Source: Chryseobacterium panacisoli
Lineage (GTDB): Bacteria; Bacteroidota; Bacteroidia; Flavobacteriales; Weeksellaceae
Reading direction: 5' to 3'
Length of the DNA: 64,000 bases
NCBI RefSeq assembly: GCF_008274625.1
Contig: NZ_VTRU01000009.1
Coordinates: forward strand, 1 to 64,000
The position numbers were made by a program, and so were the translations under genes. The notes under the pieces are model-generated. The model ran no database searches and was not told where the DNA came from. It saw only the letters and a program-made list of their open reading frames with translations. This document shows, in pieces, positions 7,975-16,199 of this stretch (position 1 is the stretch's first letter; each line of letters begins with the position of its first letter).

Positions 7975-9084
7975 ATGTCATCAGCAAAAGATTTTTTAGA
8001 ACTTATCCAGAAATCCCGTAAAGGAAAATTCAAAATTTATATCGGGATGAGTGCAGGCGTAGGAAAGACTTTCCGTATGCTTCAGGAAGCTCATTCTCTT
8101 TTGCGAAATGGCATTGATGTAAAAGTGGGCTATATAGAAACCCATGGCCGGGAAGAAACCGTGGCTCTGGTAGAAGGTCTTCCTGAAATTGAAAGAAAAT
8201 CAGTTTTTTATAAAGGAAAAAACCTTGAAGAGATGGATCTTCAGGCCATCATCAACGAACATCCAGAGGTAGTTTTGGTTGACGAGCTGGCCCATACCAA
8301 TGTAGAAGGTTCTAAAAATAAAAAAAGATGGCAGGACGTACTGGAAATCCTCGATAACGGGATCAATGTCATCAGCGCCATGAATATCCAGCACATTGAA
8401 AGTCTGAATGAAGAGGTAAAGAAGATCACAGGAGTAGAAGTCGCAGAGCGGGTTCCGGATAAAATACTGGCACTCGCAGATGAAGTAGTGAATATCGACC
8501 TTACTGCCGATGAACTTCTGACACGCTTAAAAGAAGGCAAAATCTATAAAAAGGAAAAAATTCAGACAGCACTCAGCAATTTCTTCCAAAGCGGACATAT
8601 TCTCCAGCTTCGTGAGTTAGCTTTAAAAGAAGTGGCCACCCATGTGGAAAGAAAGGTAGAAACTGAGATTAAAACAGAAAATTTTAAACCTATAAAATTC
8701 CTTGCCTGCATCAGTAGTAATGAAAAAATTGCCAAAACAATTATCCGGAAAACAGCGAGATTAGCCAGTTACTATAACAGTCCATGGACTGTTTTGTATG
8801 TTCAGAAACCTTCAGAAAATCCGGAAAAAATTGCACTTGATAAACAGCGGTTTCTAATTAATAATTTTAATTTAGCACAGGAATTAGGCGCCAAAGTAGT
8901 CCGGATCAAAGAAAGCAGTGTTCATAACGGAATCCTGGAATATGTGATTGCCCATAATATCACAACGGTCTGCATTGGTAAACCTCATGCCAGTTTCTGG
9001 CAGCGGATGCTGGGGTACAGCTGGATCTATACCCTTATGAACAGGCTGAATGAAAGACAGATAGATATTATTATTTTATCATAA
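7975..9084 (+). CDS. kdpD: Kinase-less KdpD: sensor (KdpD N-domain) plus USP domain only
   Basis: A 369-residue protein. The KdpD N-terminal ATP-binding domain shows Walker A GMSAGVGKT (24-32) and Walker-B-like VVLVDELAHTN (99-109). It is followed by a universal-stress-protein domain (about 245-369, with LASYYNSPWTVLYVQ and an IGKPHASFWQRMLG stretch). It lacks the four membrane helices, GAF and histidine-kinase parts of E. coli KdpD (about 890 residues). The ATG at 7975 is preferred over TTG/GTG codons at 7936/7942. The kinase function is presumably supplied by the next gene, 5 bases downstream. Stand-alone short KdpD proteins are known from some cyanobacteria. Confidence 0.85.
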   Translation: MSSAKDFLELIQKSRKGKFKIYIGMSAGVGKTFRMLQEAHSLLRNGIDVKVGYIETHGREETVALVEGLPEIERKSVFYKGKNLEEMDLQAIINEHPEVVLVDELAHTNVEGSKNKKRWQDVLEILDNGINVISAMNIQHIESLNEEVKKITGVEVAERVPDKILALADEVVNIDLTADELLTRLKEGKIYKKEKIQTALSNFFQSGHILQLRELALKEVATHVERKVETEIKTENFKPIKFLACISSNEKIAKTIIRKTARLASYYNSPWTVLYVQKPSENPEKIALDKQRFLINNFNLAQELGAKVVRIKESSVHNGILEYVIAHNITTVCIGKPHASFWQRMLGYSWIYTLMNRLNERQIDIIILS

Positions 9085-9089
9085 AAATA

Positions 9090-10805
9090 ATGAAACTTAA
9101 AACGAAACTTACCTTAGGCGTTGGCCTTTTATTTCTGCTGATCGTACTGCTTTCAGTGATAGGTTCTGTGTACATCAATAAATTAAAATCCGATACTGAA
9201 AAGATCCTTACTGCCAATTACAACAGTCTGGAATTTTCCAAGAATATGCTTCTGGCCCTGGATAATATCAGTACAGACAGTACTGTGGCAATAGCAGATT
9301 TTAGGAAAAATAATAAATTACAGGAAAAGAATCTTACAGAATTTGGAGAAAAAGAAGCTACCCAGAACCTCAACCTGCACTTCAGCAGTTATCTGAAAGC
9401 TCCTGATATCCACAAAGAAAAACTCATCCGCGAAGATCTGGCCAAGATTATGTCTTTAAATATGAAAGGCATAGAACGGAAGAGTGACATCGCCATCATT
9501 ACGGCAGAAAATGCCACTTTCTGGATCGTAAGTTTAGGAACAGTATGCTTTCTGATTGCTTTTATTCTGCTTTTCAATTTACCGCAAACTATTGCGGAGC
9601 CAATCAATCAGCTAACCTTCAGTATCAAACAGATTGCGGATAAAAATTATAATGAGAGGGTACATTTCAAAGGAAGTGAAGAATTCAACAGCCTGGCAGA
9701 ATCGTTCAACAGTATGGCAGAGAAACTTCAGGAGTACGAAAGCAGTACGCTTTCTAAACAATTGATGGATAAAAAACGTATCGAAACATTAGTCAACAAT
9801 ATGCACGATGCAGTTATTGGTCTGGATGAAAATCATTTTATCTACATGATTAATGATGAAGCGTTGAAGATTACTAATCTCCATAAGGAAGAGATCATCG
9901 GAAAAACTGCCCATGAAGTAGCCATCAACAATGATCTGATACGTGAACTGCTGAAAAATATAGATCATCCGGTAAAAGATCCTATTAAGATCGTACGAGA
10001 TAACAAAGAAAATTATTTTGAGCAGGATATTATTCCTATTAATATTGTAAAAACAGGTGAAAAGGAGAAAAAATACATCGGAAAGGTAATTTTGCTGAGA
10101 AATATTACCCCTTTTAAAGAGCTGGATTTTGCCAAAACCAATTTCATTGCAACGATTTCCCATGAACTGAAAACTCCAATTTCAGCCATAAAAATGGGCG
10201 TACAGCTCCTTGGAAATCAAAAATTCGGGGAACTGAACGAGCAGCAGCAGGAATTGTTGAAAAGCATTAATGAAGACGGGCAGCGTTTACTAGACATTAC
10301 AGGTGAATTGCTGAATCTCTCTCAGGTAGAATCAGGAAATATCAGACTGACTGTAGAAAAATGTTCTCCTAAAGAAATTGTACAGACTGCTGTGAAAAAT
10401 GTAGAAAAACTGGCAGAGCAGAAAAATATTGCTATCAGTACAGAATATCTTTTAGAAGAAAGTGATGCGGTAACTGCCGATTTTGATAAAACAGTCTGGG
10501 TGATGAATAACTTTCTTACCAATGCTGTGAAACACTCTTTTCAGGATGAAAAAATCCAGATTGTGGTAGAAAAACACAACTCGTTCATTCAGTTCAGTAT
10601 TATTGATACCGGAAGCGGAATTGATGAAAAATACCATCGTCAGATCTTTGACCGTTATTTCCAGGTTCCCGGCGAACATCAGAACGGAACAGGGCTGGGA
10701 TTAGCAATCTCCAAGAATTTCATTGAAAAACAGCATGGAGAAATAGGAGTGAAGAGTTCTCTGAATAACGGGAGTACATTTTACTTCAGACTGCCGGTTT
10801 CGTAA
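9090..10805 (+). CDS. Membrane sensor histidine kinase (HAMP-PAS-HisKA-HATPase), partner of the short KdpD
   Basis: A 571-residue kinase. Membrane helices lie at about 8-28 and 145-168 and flank a 115-residue periplasmic part. HAMP follows at about 170-222, PAS at about 232-345, then HisKA with H358 in ATISHELKTP. The HATPase carries an N box (NNFLTNAVKHS), G1 (DTGSGIDEKY) and G2 (GTGLGLAISKNF). It lies 5 bases after kdpD and is the last kdp gene. It is not the C-terminal half of E. coli KdpD: it has its own two-helix sensor and a PAS domain. It probably phosphorylates the sigma-54 regulator at 523-1845; this is inferred from gene order. Confidence 0.9.
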   Translation: MKLKTKLTLGVGLLFLLIVLLSVIGSVYINKLKSDTEKILTANYNSLEFSKNMLLALDNISTDSTVAIADFRKNNKLQEKNLTEFGEKEATQNLNLHFSSYLKAPDIHKEKLIREDLAKIMSLNMKGIERKSDIAIITAENATFWIVSLGTVCFLIAFILLFNLPQTIAEPINQLTFSIKQIADKNYNERVHFKGSEEFNSLAESFNSMAEKLQEYESSTLSKQLMDKKRIETLVNNMHDAVIGLDENHFIYMINDEALKITNLHKEEIIGKTAHEVAINNDLIRELLKNIDHPVKDPIKIVRDNKENYFEQDIIPINIVKTGEKEKKYIGKVILLRNITPFKELDFAKTNFIATISHELKTPISAIKMGVQLLGNQKFGELNEQQQELLKSINEDGQRLLDITGELLNLSQVESGNIRLTVEKCSPKEIVQTAVKNVEKLAEQKNIAISTEYLLEESDAVTADFDKTVWVMNNFLTNAVKHSFQDEKIQIVVEKHNSFIQFSIIDTGSGIDEKYHRQIFDRYFQVPGEHQNGTGLGLAISKNFIEKQHGEIGVKSSLNNGSTFYFRLPVS

Positions 10806-10814
10806 GAGTTATTT

Positions 10815-10822
10815 TATATTTG
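10815..10822 (+). promoter_or_regulatory. -7 box TATATTTG
   Basis: Matches the Bacteroidota -7 consensus TAnnTTTG, 16 bases before the ATG of the following secreted protein. No clear -33 TTG at normal spacing was found. Confidence 0.5.
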
Positions 10823-10837
10823 TGCTAAAAAATAACA

Positions 10838-11290
10838 ATGAGAAAGACTTTAGGACTTTTATTGATTTTACTAAGTATTCAGATCTCTGCTCAGACATTT
10901 TCATTAGAACAACTTAACGGTTTCAACAAACTGACAATGGATGAGTTTAAAAAGGAAATGAAACAGCAAAAGTTCAAGTTTTATGACAGAACTGAAGGTT
11001 TAGGTTTTCTTTTAACCGAATACGAAGCCCCAGACTATACCTCAAAAATCGGAAAGTTTGAATACAAAGAAGAAAAATCAGAAGACAGGATTGAATTTGA
11101 GTTTAGGGACAAAAAAGAATATGACCAATATCTTAAACTGATATTAGCAGCCGGATATAAAGAAACTCAGAAAGGGAAGATTATCACTAAAGAGCCTTAT
11201 ATAGATTATTATAAGAATAAGGAACATATCAGGTTGATCTTGCCTAAAGCAGGCGAAAGCATTCCGTATACCATTATTGTTTTCAAGTAA
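10838..11290 (+). CDS. Small secreted protein of unknown function
   Basis: 150 residues with a signal peptide (MRKTLGLLLILLSIQISAQ) and a mature part of about 130 residues rich in Lys, Glu and aromatic residues. No catalytic motif or cysteine pattern is visible. The start at 10838 is supported by the signal peptide and by a TATATTTG box just upstream. It lies 32 bases after the kinase, but its own promoter suggests separate expression. I do not recognise a family. A strong bidirectional terminator follows. Confidence 0.75.
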   Translation: MRKTLGLLLILLSIQISAQTFSLEQLNGFNKLTMDEFKKEMKQQKFKFYDRTEGLGFLLTEYEAPDYTSKIGKFEYKEEKSEDRIEFEFRDKKEYDQYLKLILAAGYKETQKGKIITKEPYIDYYKNKEHIRLILPKAGESIPYTIIVFK

Positions 11291-11342
11291 ACAAAATTAT
11301 GTATATTCTGAAGGTACCGGAAGTTATTGATTCTTAATCAAT

Positions 11343-11374
11343 AAAAAGGCTGTGAAATTGATCACAGCCTTTTT
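11343..11374. terminator. Bidirectional terminator between convergent genes
   Basis: Perfect 13-bp stem AAAAAGGCTGTGA (11343-11355) / TCACAGCCTTTTT (11362-11374) with a 6-base loop. It gives a U run in both directions and sits between a plus-strand gene ending at 11290 and a minus-strand gene ending at 11394. Confidence 0.9.
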
Positions 11375-11393
11375 ATATGAAATTTTTATAAGC

Positions 11394-13685
11394 TTAATCT
11401 TTAATAAACTTTTGTACAAGTACTTTGTCCTTTGTGAAAGCTTTTAGAATATAATTTCCTTTGGAAAGTTCTGAAACAGAAATTGAATTTTCAGTTACAT
11501 TTGTTGATCTGATAATTCTTCCAGTCGCATCATAGATTTCAGCTTTGATGATTTCCTGCTCGGATCTGATATTTAAAACATCTTTTGCAGGATTAGGATA
11601 AACAGAAATACTCTGGTTTTCCTTATCAATTTCTGCTGTTGCCAATACATTTTGAACGCTTGTTGTGTAAGTATTGGTTACAATAGGGTGGTTGTAATCA
11701 AAATAGATTCTCGCTGTATTGCTGAAGCTGTCTCCAAGATTTAAGGTAGATTTTGTTTTGATTTTGAACGAAATATATCCGTCATTATTCGCATCATCAA
11801 AAGGAAGCTGGATATTTTCAAAGATAAATTCAACCGTATTCGGATTGGTAATTCTTGTAACAAAATTGTGGCTTCCGTTTAATGCAATTAAACTTGATAT
11901 ATCAAATTTGGAAGTATCAATAGCATCTTTTACAACAATATTCTGAGCGTTTGCAGTTCCTGTATTTTCAAACCTGATCAGGTAATGTACATAATCTCCC
12001 ACCTGGGTTTGCGTAATAGTAGTTCCTTCTAGACAGGTTTTATCATTGGGATCAAAAGAGTTGACAACCGTTTGGTTTAAAGTGAAACTATTGTCAGCAG
12101 GTGTTTCATCAGTAGCTCCATTGATTTGCGCCGTGTAATGCAGAATATCTCCGCTAATTACTGGTGGGGTTTGAGTTGGTGTATTTAATTTCAGTATTAC
12201 AGTGATTTCTTTGGTTTCAAAAGGAAGAAGATTCGTGAAGTTCCAGTTCAGCATTCCGGTAGATTGAGAACTTGGAGAGATCGTTGCACTCAGATAGTTC
12301 ATCAGGTTATTATTGAAATTAAAAACTATATTTCCCGACTGAGGTGCAGTACCTTTGTTTTTATAGATGATTTTATATTTTGATTCAAAACCAGGTGAAG
12401 CTGCCGTTACAGGTATGATTACTGTTTCCAGATCATGATGGACTCCGTTTGGAGTTACACAGAAGTTTTGAGTAAAAGGACTTATCTGTTGAGGAAAATT
12501 AGCCGTAAAGCTCGCCGGAGAAATATTGAAATAGGTAGGGTTTTCCAGAACCGGAGTTACTGTATGACTGCCTGCCTGTACTGGAATACTGTAATTTCCG
12601 GAAGTATTGGCAATCATACTTCCTGTAATTCCGCCTCCTGCTATTGTAAATTTCTGAAAAGCTTTGTTGGGATCATTGGGATCGCATCCGTTATTGTTGA
12701 TATCCACTTTTGTATTCCCTTGAATAGTATAGAATGTGCCTCCCGGGGTGAATGAGCAATATGAATTGACCATAGTAGTTTGTAACAGTGAAGTGATATT
12801 AGGAATTTCAAAATCATCTGCACAGATATAAACAAGATTGGGAGTCCCTGAAAATGTTGAAGTATTATTCTGTGTAAAGTTATTGACTCCATTTTTAATA
12901 AATAAATACTGAAGATTCGGATTCATATCACATCCGAAAATCTGAAGTTCTCCATTTTGGGAGAGATCAATACTTGTAAATTTATTGTAGGTACAATTTA
13001 GGGATTCAATTTTTGGAAAAGCACTGAAATCGAGTGACGTAAACTTATTACCGGGGATCCCTAAAAATTTCAGATTAGGGGTTTGATTTAAAGGGAGTGT
13101 CTGAAGATTATTGGAAACCAATGATAAGTTGGTCAGATTCGTGTTGTTATTTAAAAAGATATTAGCAAGCTGGCACTGTGTCATATTCACATCATATAAA
13201 TTTGTCAATCCTGATAGATCTATCGAAAGGATTTTAGTAAAGAAAATATCCAGATCATGCAACTGGCTGCAACCCTGAAGATTTACTGATGACAACACAT
13301 AACATCTGCTGATATCCAGTTTATATAATACTGTATTATTACTAAGATCTATACTTTGTAACAGTGGAAAATTGTCAATATTAAAATGTGTCAGATTAGT
13401 AAAGCTTTTTATCCCTTCTATTGAAATCACATTATTAGAAAAGGAGGTATAATTTTGCAAAGTAGTGGTGTCAAAGTTTAATTTACTGATGTTGGCCGCT
13501 TCAGATAATTGGATTTCTCCATCATGGTTGGTGTCAATAATAGTACTGTTACCCATAATATTTGTAGCCAGATAAGGTATATTGGCTACCAGCAGGCTTT
13601 TAAAATTAGCATCGGGAATATTGACAATCTGTGACTGAAGTACAGAAAATATAGCCAGCAGAATGGCTGAGTAGAGTTTTTTCAT
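11394..13685 (-). CDS. T9SS-secreted leucine-rich-repeat surface protein
   Basis: 763 residues. There is a signal peptide (MKKLYSAILLAIFSVLQSQ), then an irregular leucine-rich-repeat region (about 50-300) with repeated L-x-x-L-x-I/L-x-x-N-x-L patterns such as LTNLSLVSNNLQTLPL. A carboxypeptidase-regulatory-like segment follows near 320-400. A DUF11/DUF7619-type region (about 430-675) contains SFDPNDKTCLEG and HYLIRFENTGTANAQNI. The end is a type A T9SS sorting tail (VYPNPAKDVLNI, final KFIKD). It should be exported by Sec, then moved across the outer membrane by the type IX system. Adhesion or protein binding is the usual guess for this layout; no enzyme motif is visible. It is a single-gene unit with a -7 box upstream. 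Confidence 0.85.
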   Translation of the reverse strand: MKKLYSAILLAIFSVLQSQIVNIPDANFKSLLVANIPYLATNIMGNSTIIDTNHDGEIQLSEAANISKLNFDTTTLQNYTSFSNNVISIEGIKSFTNLTHFNIDNFPLLQSIDLSNNTVLYKLDISRCYVLSSVNLQGCSQLHDLDIFFTKILSIDLSGLTNLYDVNMTQCQLANIFLNNNTNLTNLSLVSNNLQTLPLNQTPNLKFLGIPGNKFTSLDFSAFPKIESLNCTYNKFTSIDLSQNGELQIFGCDMNPNLQYLFIKNGVNNFTQNNTSTFSGTPNLVYICADDFEIPNITSLLQTTMVNSYCSFTPGGTFYTIQGNTKVDINNNGCDPNDPNKAFQKFTIAGGGITGSMIANTSGNYSIPVQAGSHTVTPVLENPTYFNISPASFTANFPQQISPFTQNFCVTPNGVHHDLETVIIPVTAASPGFESKYKIIYKNKGTAPQSGNIVFNFNNNLMNYLSATISPSSQSTGMLNWNFTNLLPFETKEITVILKLNTPTQTPPVISGDILHYTAQINGATDETPADNSFTLNQTVVNSFDPNDKTCLEGTTITQTQVGDYVHYLIRFENTGTANAQNIVVKDAIDTSKFDISSLIALNGSHNFVTRITNPNTVEFIFENIQLPFDDANNDGYISFKIKTKSTLNLGDSFSNTARIYFDYNHPIVTNTYTTSVQNVLATAEIDKENQSISVYPNPAKDVLNIRSEQEIIKAEIYDATGRIIRSTNVTENSISVSELSKGNYILKAFTKDKVLVQKFIKD

Positions 13686-13737
13686 GGTTTTAGTTGGTTA
13701 CGTTTTAGTTTTTTACTATTTGATTACAAATCAAAAG

Positions 13738-13745
13738 CAAATGTA
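13738..13745 (-). promoter_or_regulatory. -7 box TACATTTG upstream of the T9SS protein
   Basis: On the minus strand this reads TACATTTG (plus-strand CAAATGTA), 53 bases before the start codon. No TTG at -33 spacing was found. Confidence 0.4.
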
Positions 13746-13817
13746 AACTTTTAAGTGAATATTTTATTATTTTTTTTATGTCTGAATTCAAAGCATTTAT
13801 TTCAAATGAAAATAAAA

Positions 13818-13843
13818 AAGACTGTGATAGATTTCACAGTCTT
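13818..13843 (-). terminator. Terminator of ligA
   Basis: A 10-bp perfect stem AAGACTGTGA (13818-13827) / TCACAGTCTT (13834-13843) with a 6-base loop. On the minus strand the stem is followed by a T-rich run, just past the ligA stop codon. Confidence 0.85.
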
Positions 13844-13868
13844 ATATAAATGATTTAATCATTATTCT

Positions 13869-15875
13869 TTATTGTTTCTCAATCAGATCCAGGAATTGCT
13901 GTTCATCCAGAATAGTAATCGTTCCGATATCCTGAGCTTTTTTCAGCTTACTTCCGGCTTTTTCCCCTACCACAAGATAGTTGAGGTTCTTTGATACCGC
14001 AGAAATATTTTTTCCGCCATGTTTTTCTACCATTTCCTCAGCAGATTCTCTGGTAAATAATGATAATTTTCCGGTGAATAGGAATGTTTTTCCTTCCAGA
14101 ACGTTGGATAGTACTTCATTGGTGCTTTCTCCCTTTTCAAGCTGCACACCATAAGATTTTAAACGTTCAATCATCAATACGTTTTCAGAGTTTTGGAAGA
14201 AATCTACTATACTTACTGCAATCTTAGCCCCGATATCTTCTACCTGGCAAAGCTCTTCCACTGTAGCATTCTTTAATTCTTCAATCGTTGGGAAGTTTTT
14301 GACCAGTTTCTTGGCAACCGTTTCTCCCACATGCTTGATCCCGATTCCATATAATACTTTCTCAAAAGGAATTTCTTTGGATTTCTCAATTCCTGAAATG
14401 ATATTCTGAGCAGATTTCTCAGCCATCCTTTCCAATGGAAGAAGCTGCTCTTTCGTCAAAACATAAAAGTCTGCAGGATTCTCAATTAGCTTTTCCCTGT
14501 AAAGCTGTTCAATAGTTTCACTACCAAGGTTGTCAATATTCAATGCTTTTCTGGAAACATAATGAATCATTCTTCCCACTACCTGTGGAGGGCAGTGAAG
14601 TTCGTTCGGACAGAAATGAATGGCCTGATCTTCAATTTTTACCAGTTCAGTTCCACATTCAGGGCAATGTTTGATGTATTCTATTTCTTTGCTTTCTTCT
14701 GTTCTTTTATCCGTGTTTACGCCTACAATTTTTGGAATGATTTCACCCCCTTTTTCTACATAGACGAAATCATGTTCATGAAGATCCAGTTTCTTGATGA
14801 TATCCTCATTATGCAGTGATGCTCTTTTAACGATAGTTCCGGCCAGTAAAACAGGTTTAAGATTAGCAACAGGAGTAATGGCACCCGTTCTTCCCACCTG
14901 ATAAGATACACTTTGAAGCTCTGTTTCTACCTTTTCTGCTTTAAATTTATAAGCCATTGCCCAACGGGGAGATTTAGCCGTATAACCAAGCTGTCTCTGC
15001 TGCTGTAATGAATTCACTTTTAAAACAATTCCGTCAATTTCAAAAGGAAGATTATGGCGTTCAGTATCCCAGAATGTAATAAATTCCTGTACCTCAGCCA
15101 TCGTTTTACATAATTTTGCCTGCTGAGACGTTTTGAAGCCCCAACTCTGTGCTTTTTGAAGAAGTTCCCAATGTGTTTCCGCAGGAATATCTTCAGAAAT
15201 AAACTGGTACAGTACAGAAGAAAGTCCGCGCTTTCTCACCTCAGCGCTGTCCTGCATTTTTAAACTTCCGCTGGCTGTATTTCTGGGATTCATGAAAGGA
15301 TCAAGGCCTTCTTCCTCGCGTATTTTATTGATTTTATCAAAGTTTTTTCGGGTCAGATAAATTTCTCCCCGCATAAAAAACTGAGCAGGGAAATCACCTT
15401 TTAAAGTCAGAGGAATATCTGAAATGGTGCGTACATTCGGGGTAATTTCGTCTCCCTGGAAGCCATCTCCACGGGTGACAGCCTGTGACAGTTTTCCGTT
15501 TTCATAAAGAATAGAAATGGATGCGCCGTCATACTTGAGCTCAGCAACGAATTCTACAGGATCTTCAATGGTTTTGATGATTCTTTTTTCCCAGTCTTCA
15601 AGGTCGTCAAAATCATAAGAATTATCCAGAGAATACATTCTGAATTTATGCTGAATCGTAGGGAAAACTTTGGTAACACCGCCACCTACACGTACCGAAG
15701 GAGAATTTTCATCATAAAATTCAGGGTATTGGGCTTCCAGATTCTGCAGTTCTTCCAAAAGCATATCGAATTCAAAATCCGAAATGGTGGGTGTATCCAG
15801 TAGATAATAGTTTTCGTTATGCTGGTGAAGCTCTTTGCGGAGCTGTTCTATCTTTTGTTGAATGTTTTCAGACAT
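13869..15875 (-). CDS. ligA: NAD+-dependent DNA ligase LigA
   Basis: A 668-residue ligase of normal length, which seals nicks in replication and repair using NAD+. The Ia domain is N-terminal (HNENYYLLDTPTISDFEFD). The adenylation domain carries the AMP-accepting lysine K114 in ELKYDG, with MRGEI and FEIDGIVLKVN further on. An OB fold follows, then a four-cysteine zinc finger (CPECGTEL, CPNELHCP), helix-hairpin-helix repeats and a C-terminal BRCT domain (EGKTFLFTGKLSLFTRESAEEMVEKHGGK, given here as its first and last motifs FLFTGKL and MVEKHGGK). It is monocistronic, with its own -7 box and terminator. Confidence 0.97.
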   Translation of the reverse strand: MSENIQQKIEQLRKELHQHNENYYLLDTPTISDFEFDMLLEELQNLEAQYPEFYDENSPSVRVGGGVTKVFPTIQHKFRMYSLDNSYDFDDLEDWEKRIIKTIEDPVEFVAELKYDGASISILYENGKLSQAVTRGDGFQGDEITPNVRTISDIPLTLKGDFPAQFFMRGEIYLTRKNFDKINKIREEEGLDPFMNPRNTASGSLKMQDSAEVRKRGLSSVLYQFISEDIPAETHWELLQKAQSWGFKTSQQAKLCKTMAEVQEFITFWDTERHNLPFEIDGIVLKVNSLQQQRQLGYTAKSPRWAMAYKFKAEKVETELQSVSYQVGRTGAITPVANLKPVLLAGTIVKRASLHNEDIIKKLDLHEHDFVYVEKGGEIIPKIVGVNTDKRTEESKEIEYIKHCPECGTELVKIEDQAIHFCPNELHCPPQVVGRMIHYVSRKALNIDNLGSETIEQLYREKLIENPADFYVLTKEQLLPLERMAEKSAQNIISGIEKSKEIPFEKVLYGIGIKHVGETVAKKLVKNFPTIEELKNATVEELCQVEDIGAKIAVSIVDFFQNSENVLMIERLKSYGVQLEKGESTNEVLSNVLEGKTFLFTGKLSLFTRESAEEMVEKHGGKNISAVSKNLNYLVVGEKAGSKLKKAQDIGTITILDEQQFLDLIEKQ

Positions 15876-15894
15876 TGGCTTTCTATCTTTTGAG

Positions 15895-15902
15895 CAAAAA
15901 TA
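15895..15902 (-). promoter_or_regulatory. -7 box TATTTTTG of ligA
   Basis: The minus strand reads TATTTTTG, matching TAnnTTTG, 20 bases before the ligA ATG. Confidence 0.5.
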
Positions 15903-16089
15903 ACTAAAGTAATCGCATTTAAAAAATAACAGAATTAAATATTACAGGAAAATTAAGAATGCGTAATATGGTTTAATCAACTGGTTTTGCAGGAAATAAA
16001 ACATGTGTTTAAAGTAATTTAACATAACGTTCTGATTTAATTAAAGAAATGTTAAAGCTTTGTTAAACACCCCGCTCTTAAAGTCAAAA

Positions 16090-16097
16090 TACCTTTG
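16090..16097 (+). promoter_or_regulatory. -7 box TACCTTTG upstream of the Oar-like receptor
   Basis: Matches TAnnTTTG and is followed by CA, as in other promoters of the window. The upstream context (TTAAACACC then CTTA) resembles the segment before the SusC promoter near 20545 (TTAAGACC then CTTA), which hints at shared control. Confidence 0.5.
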
Positions 16098-16199
16098 CAC
16101 ATCTGATTGAAAGAAACCTCAACGTGATCTATTAACATGAAAATCAAAGAGGTTTCCTGGCGAACATCAAAAAATTAATCATAAAGATCTTCGGAAGAA

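Larger units (their letters stand above)
15876..16199. other. Intergenic region between divergent ligA and the Oar-like receptor
   Basis: 324 bases, A+T-rich, holding the ligA promoter at its left end and the receptor promoter near 16090. The receptor leader is about 100 bases long with no gene. I see no riboswitch-like structure. Confidence 0.6.
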
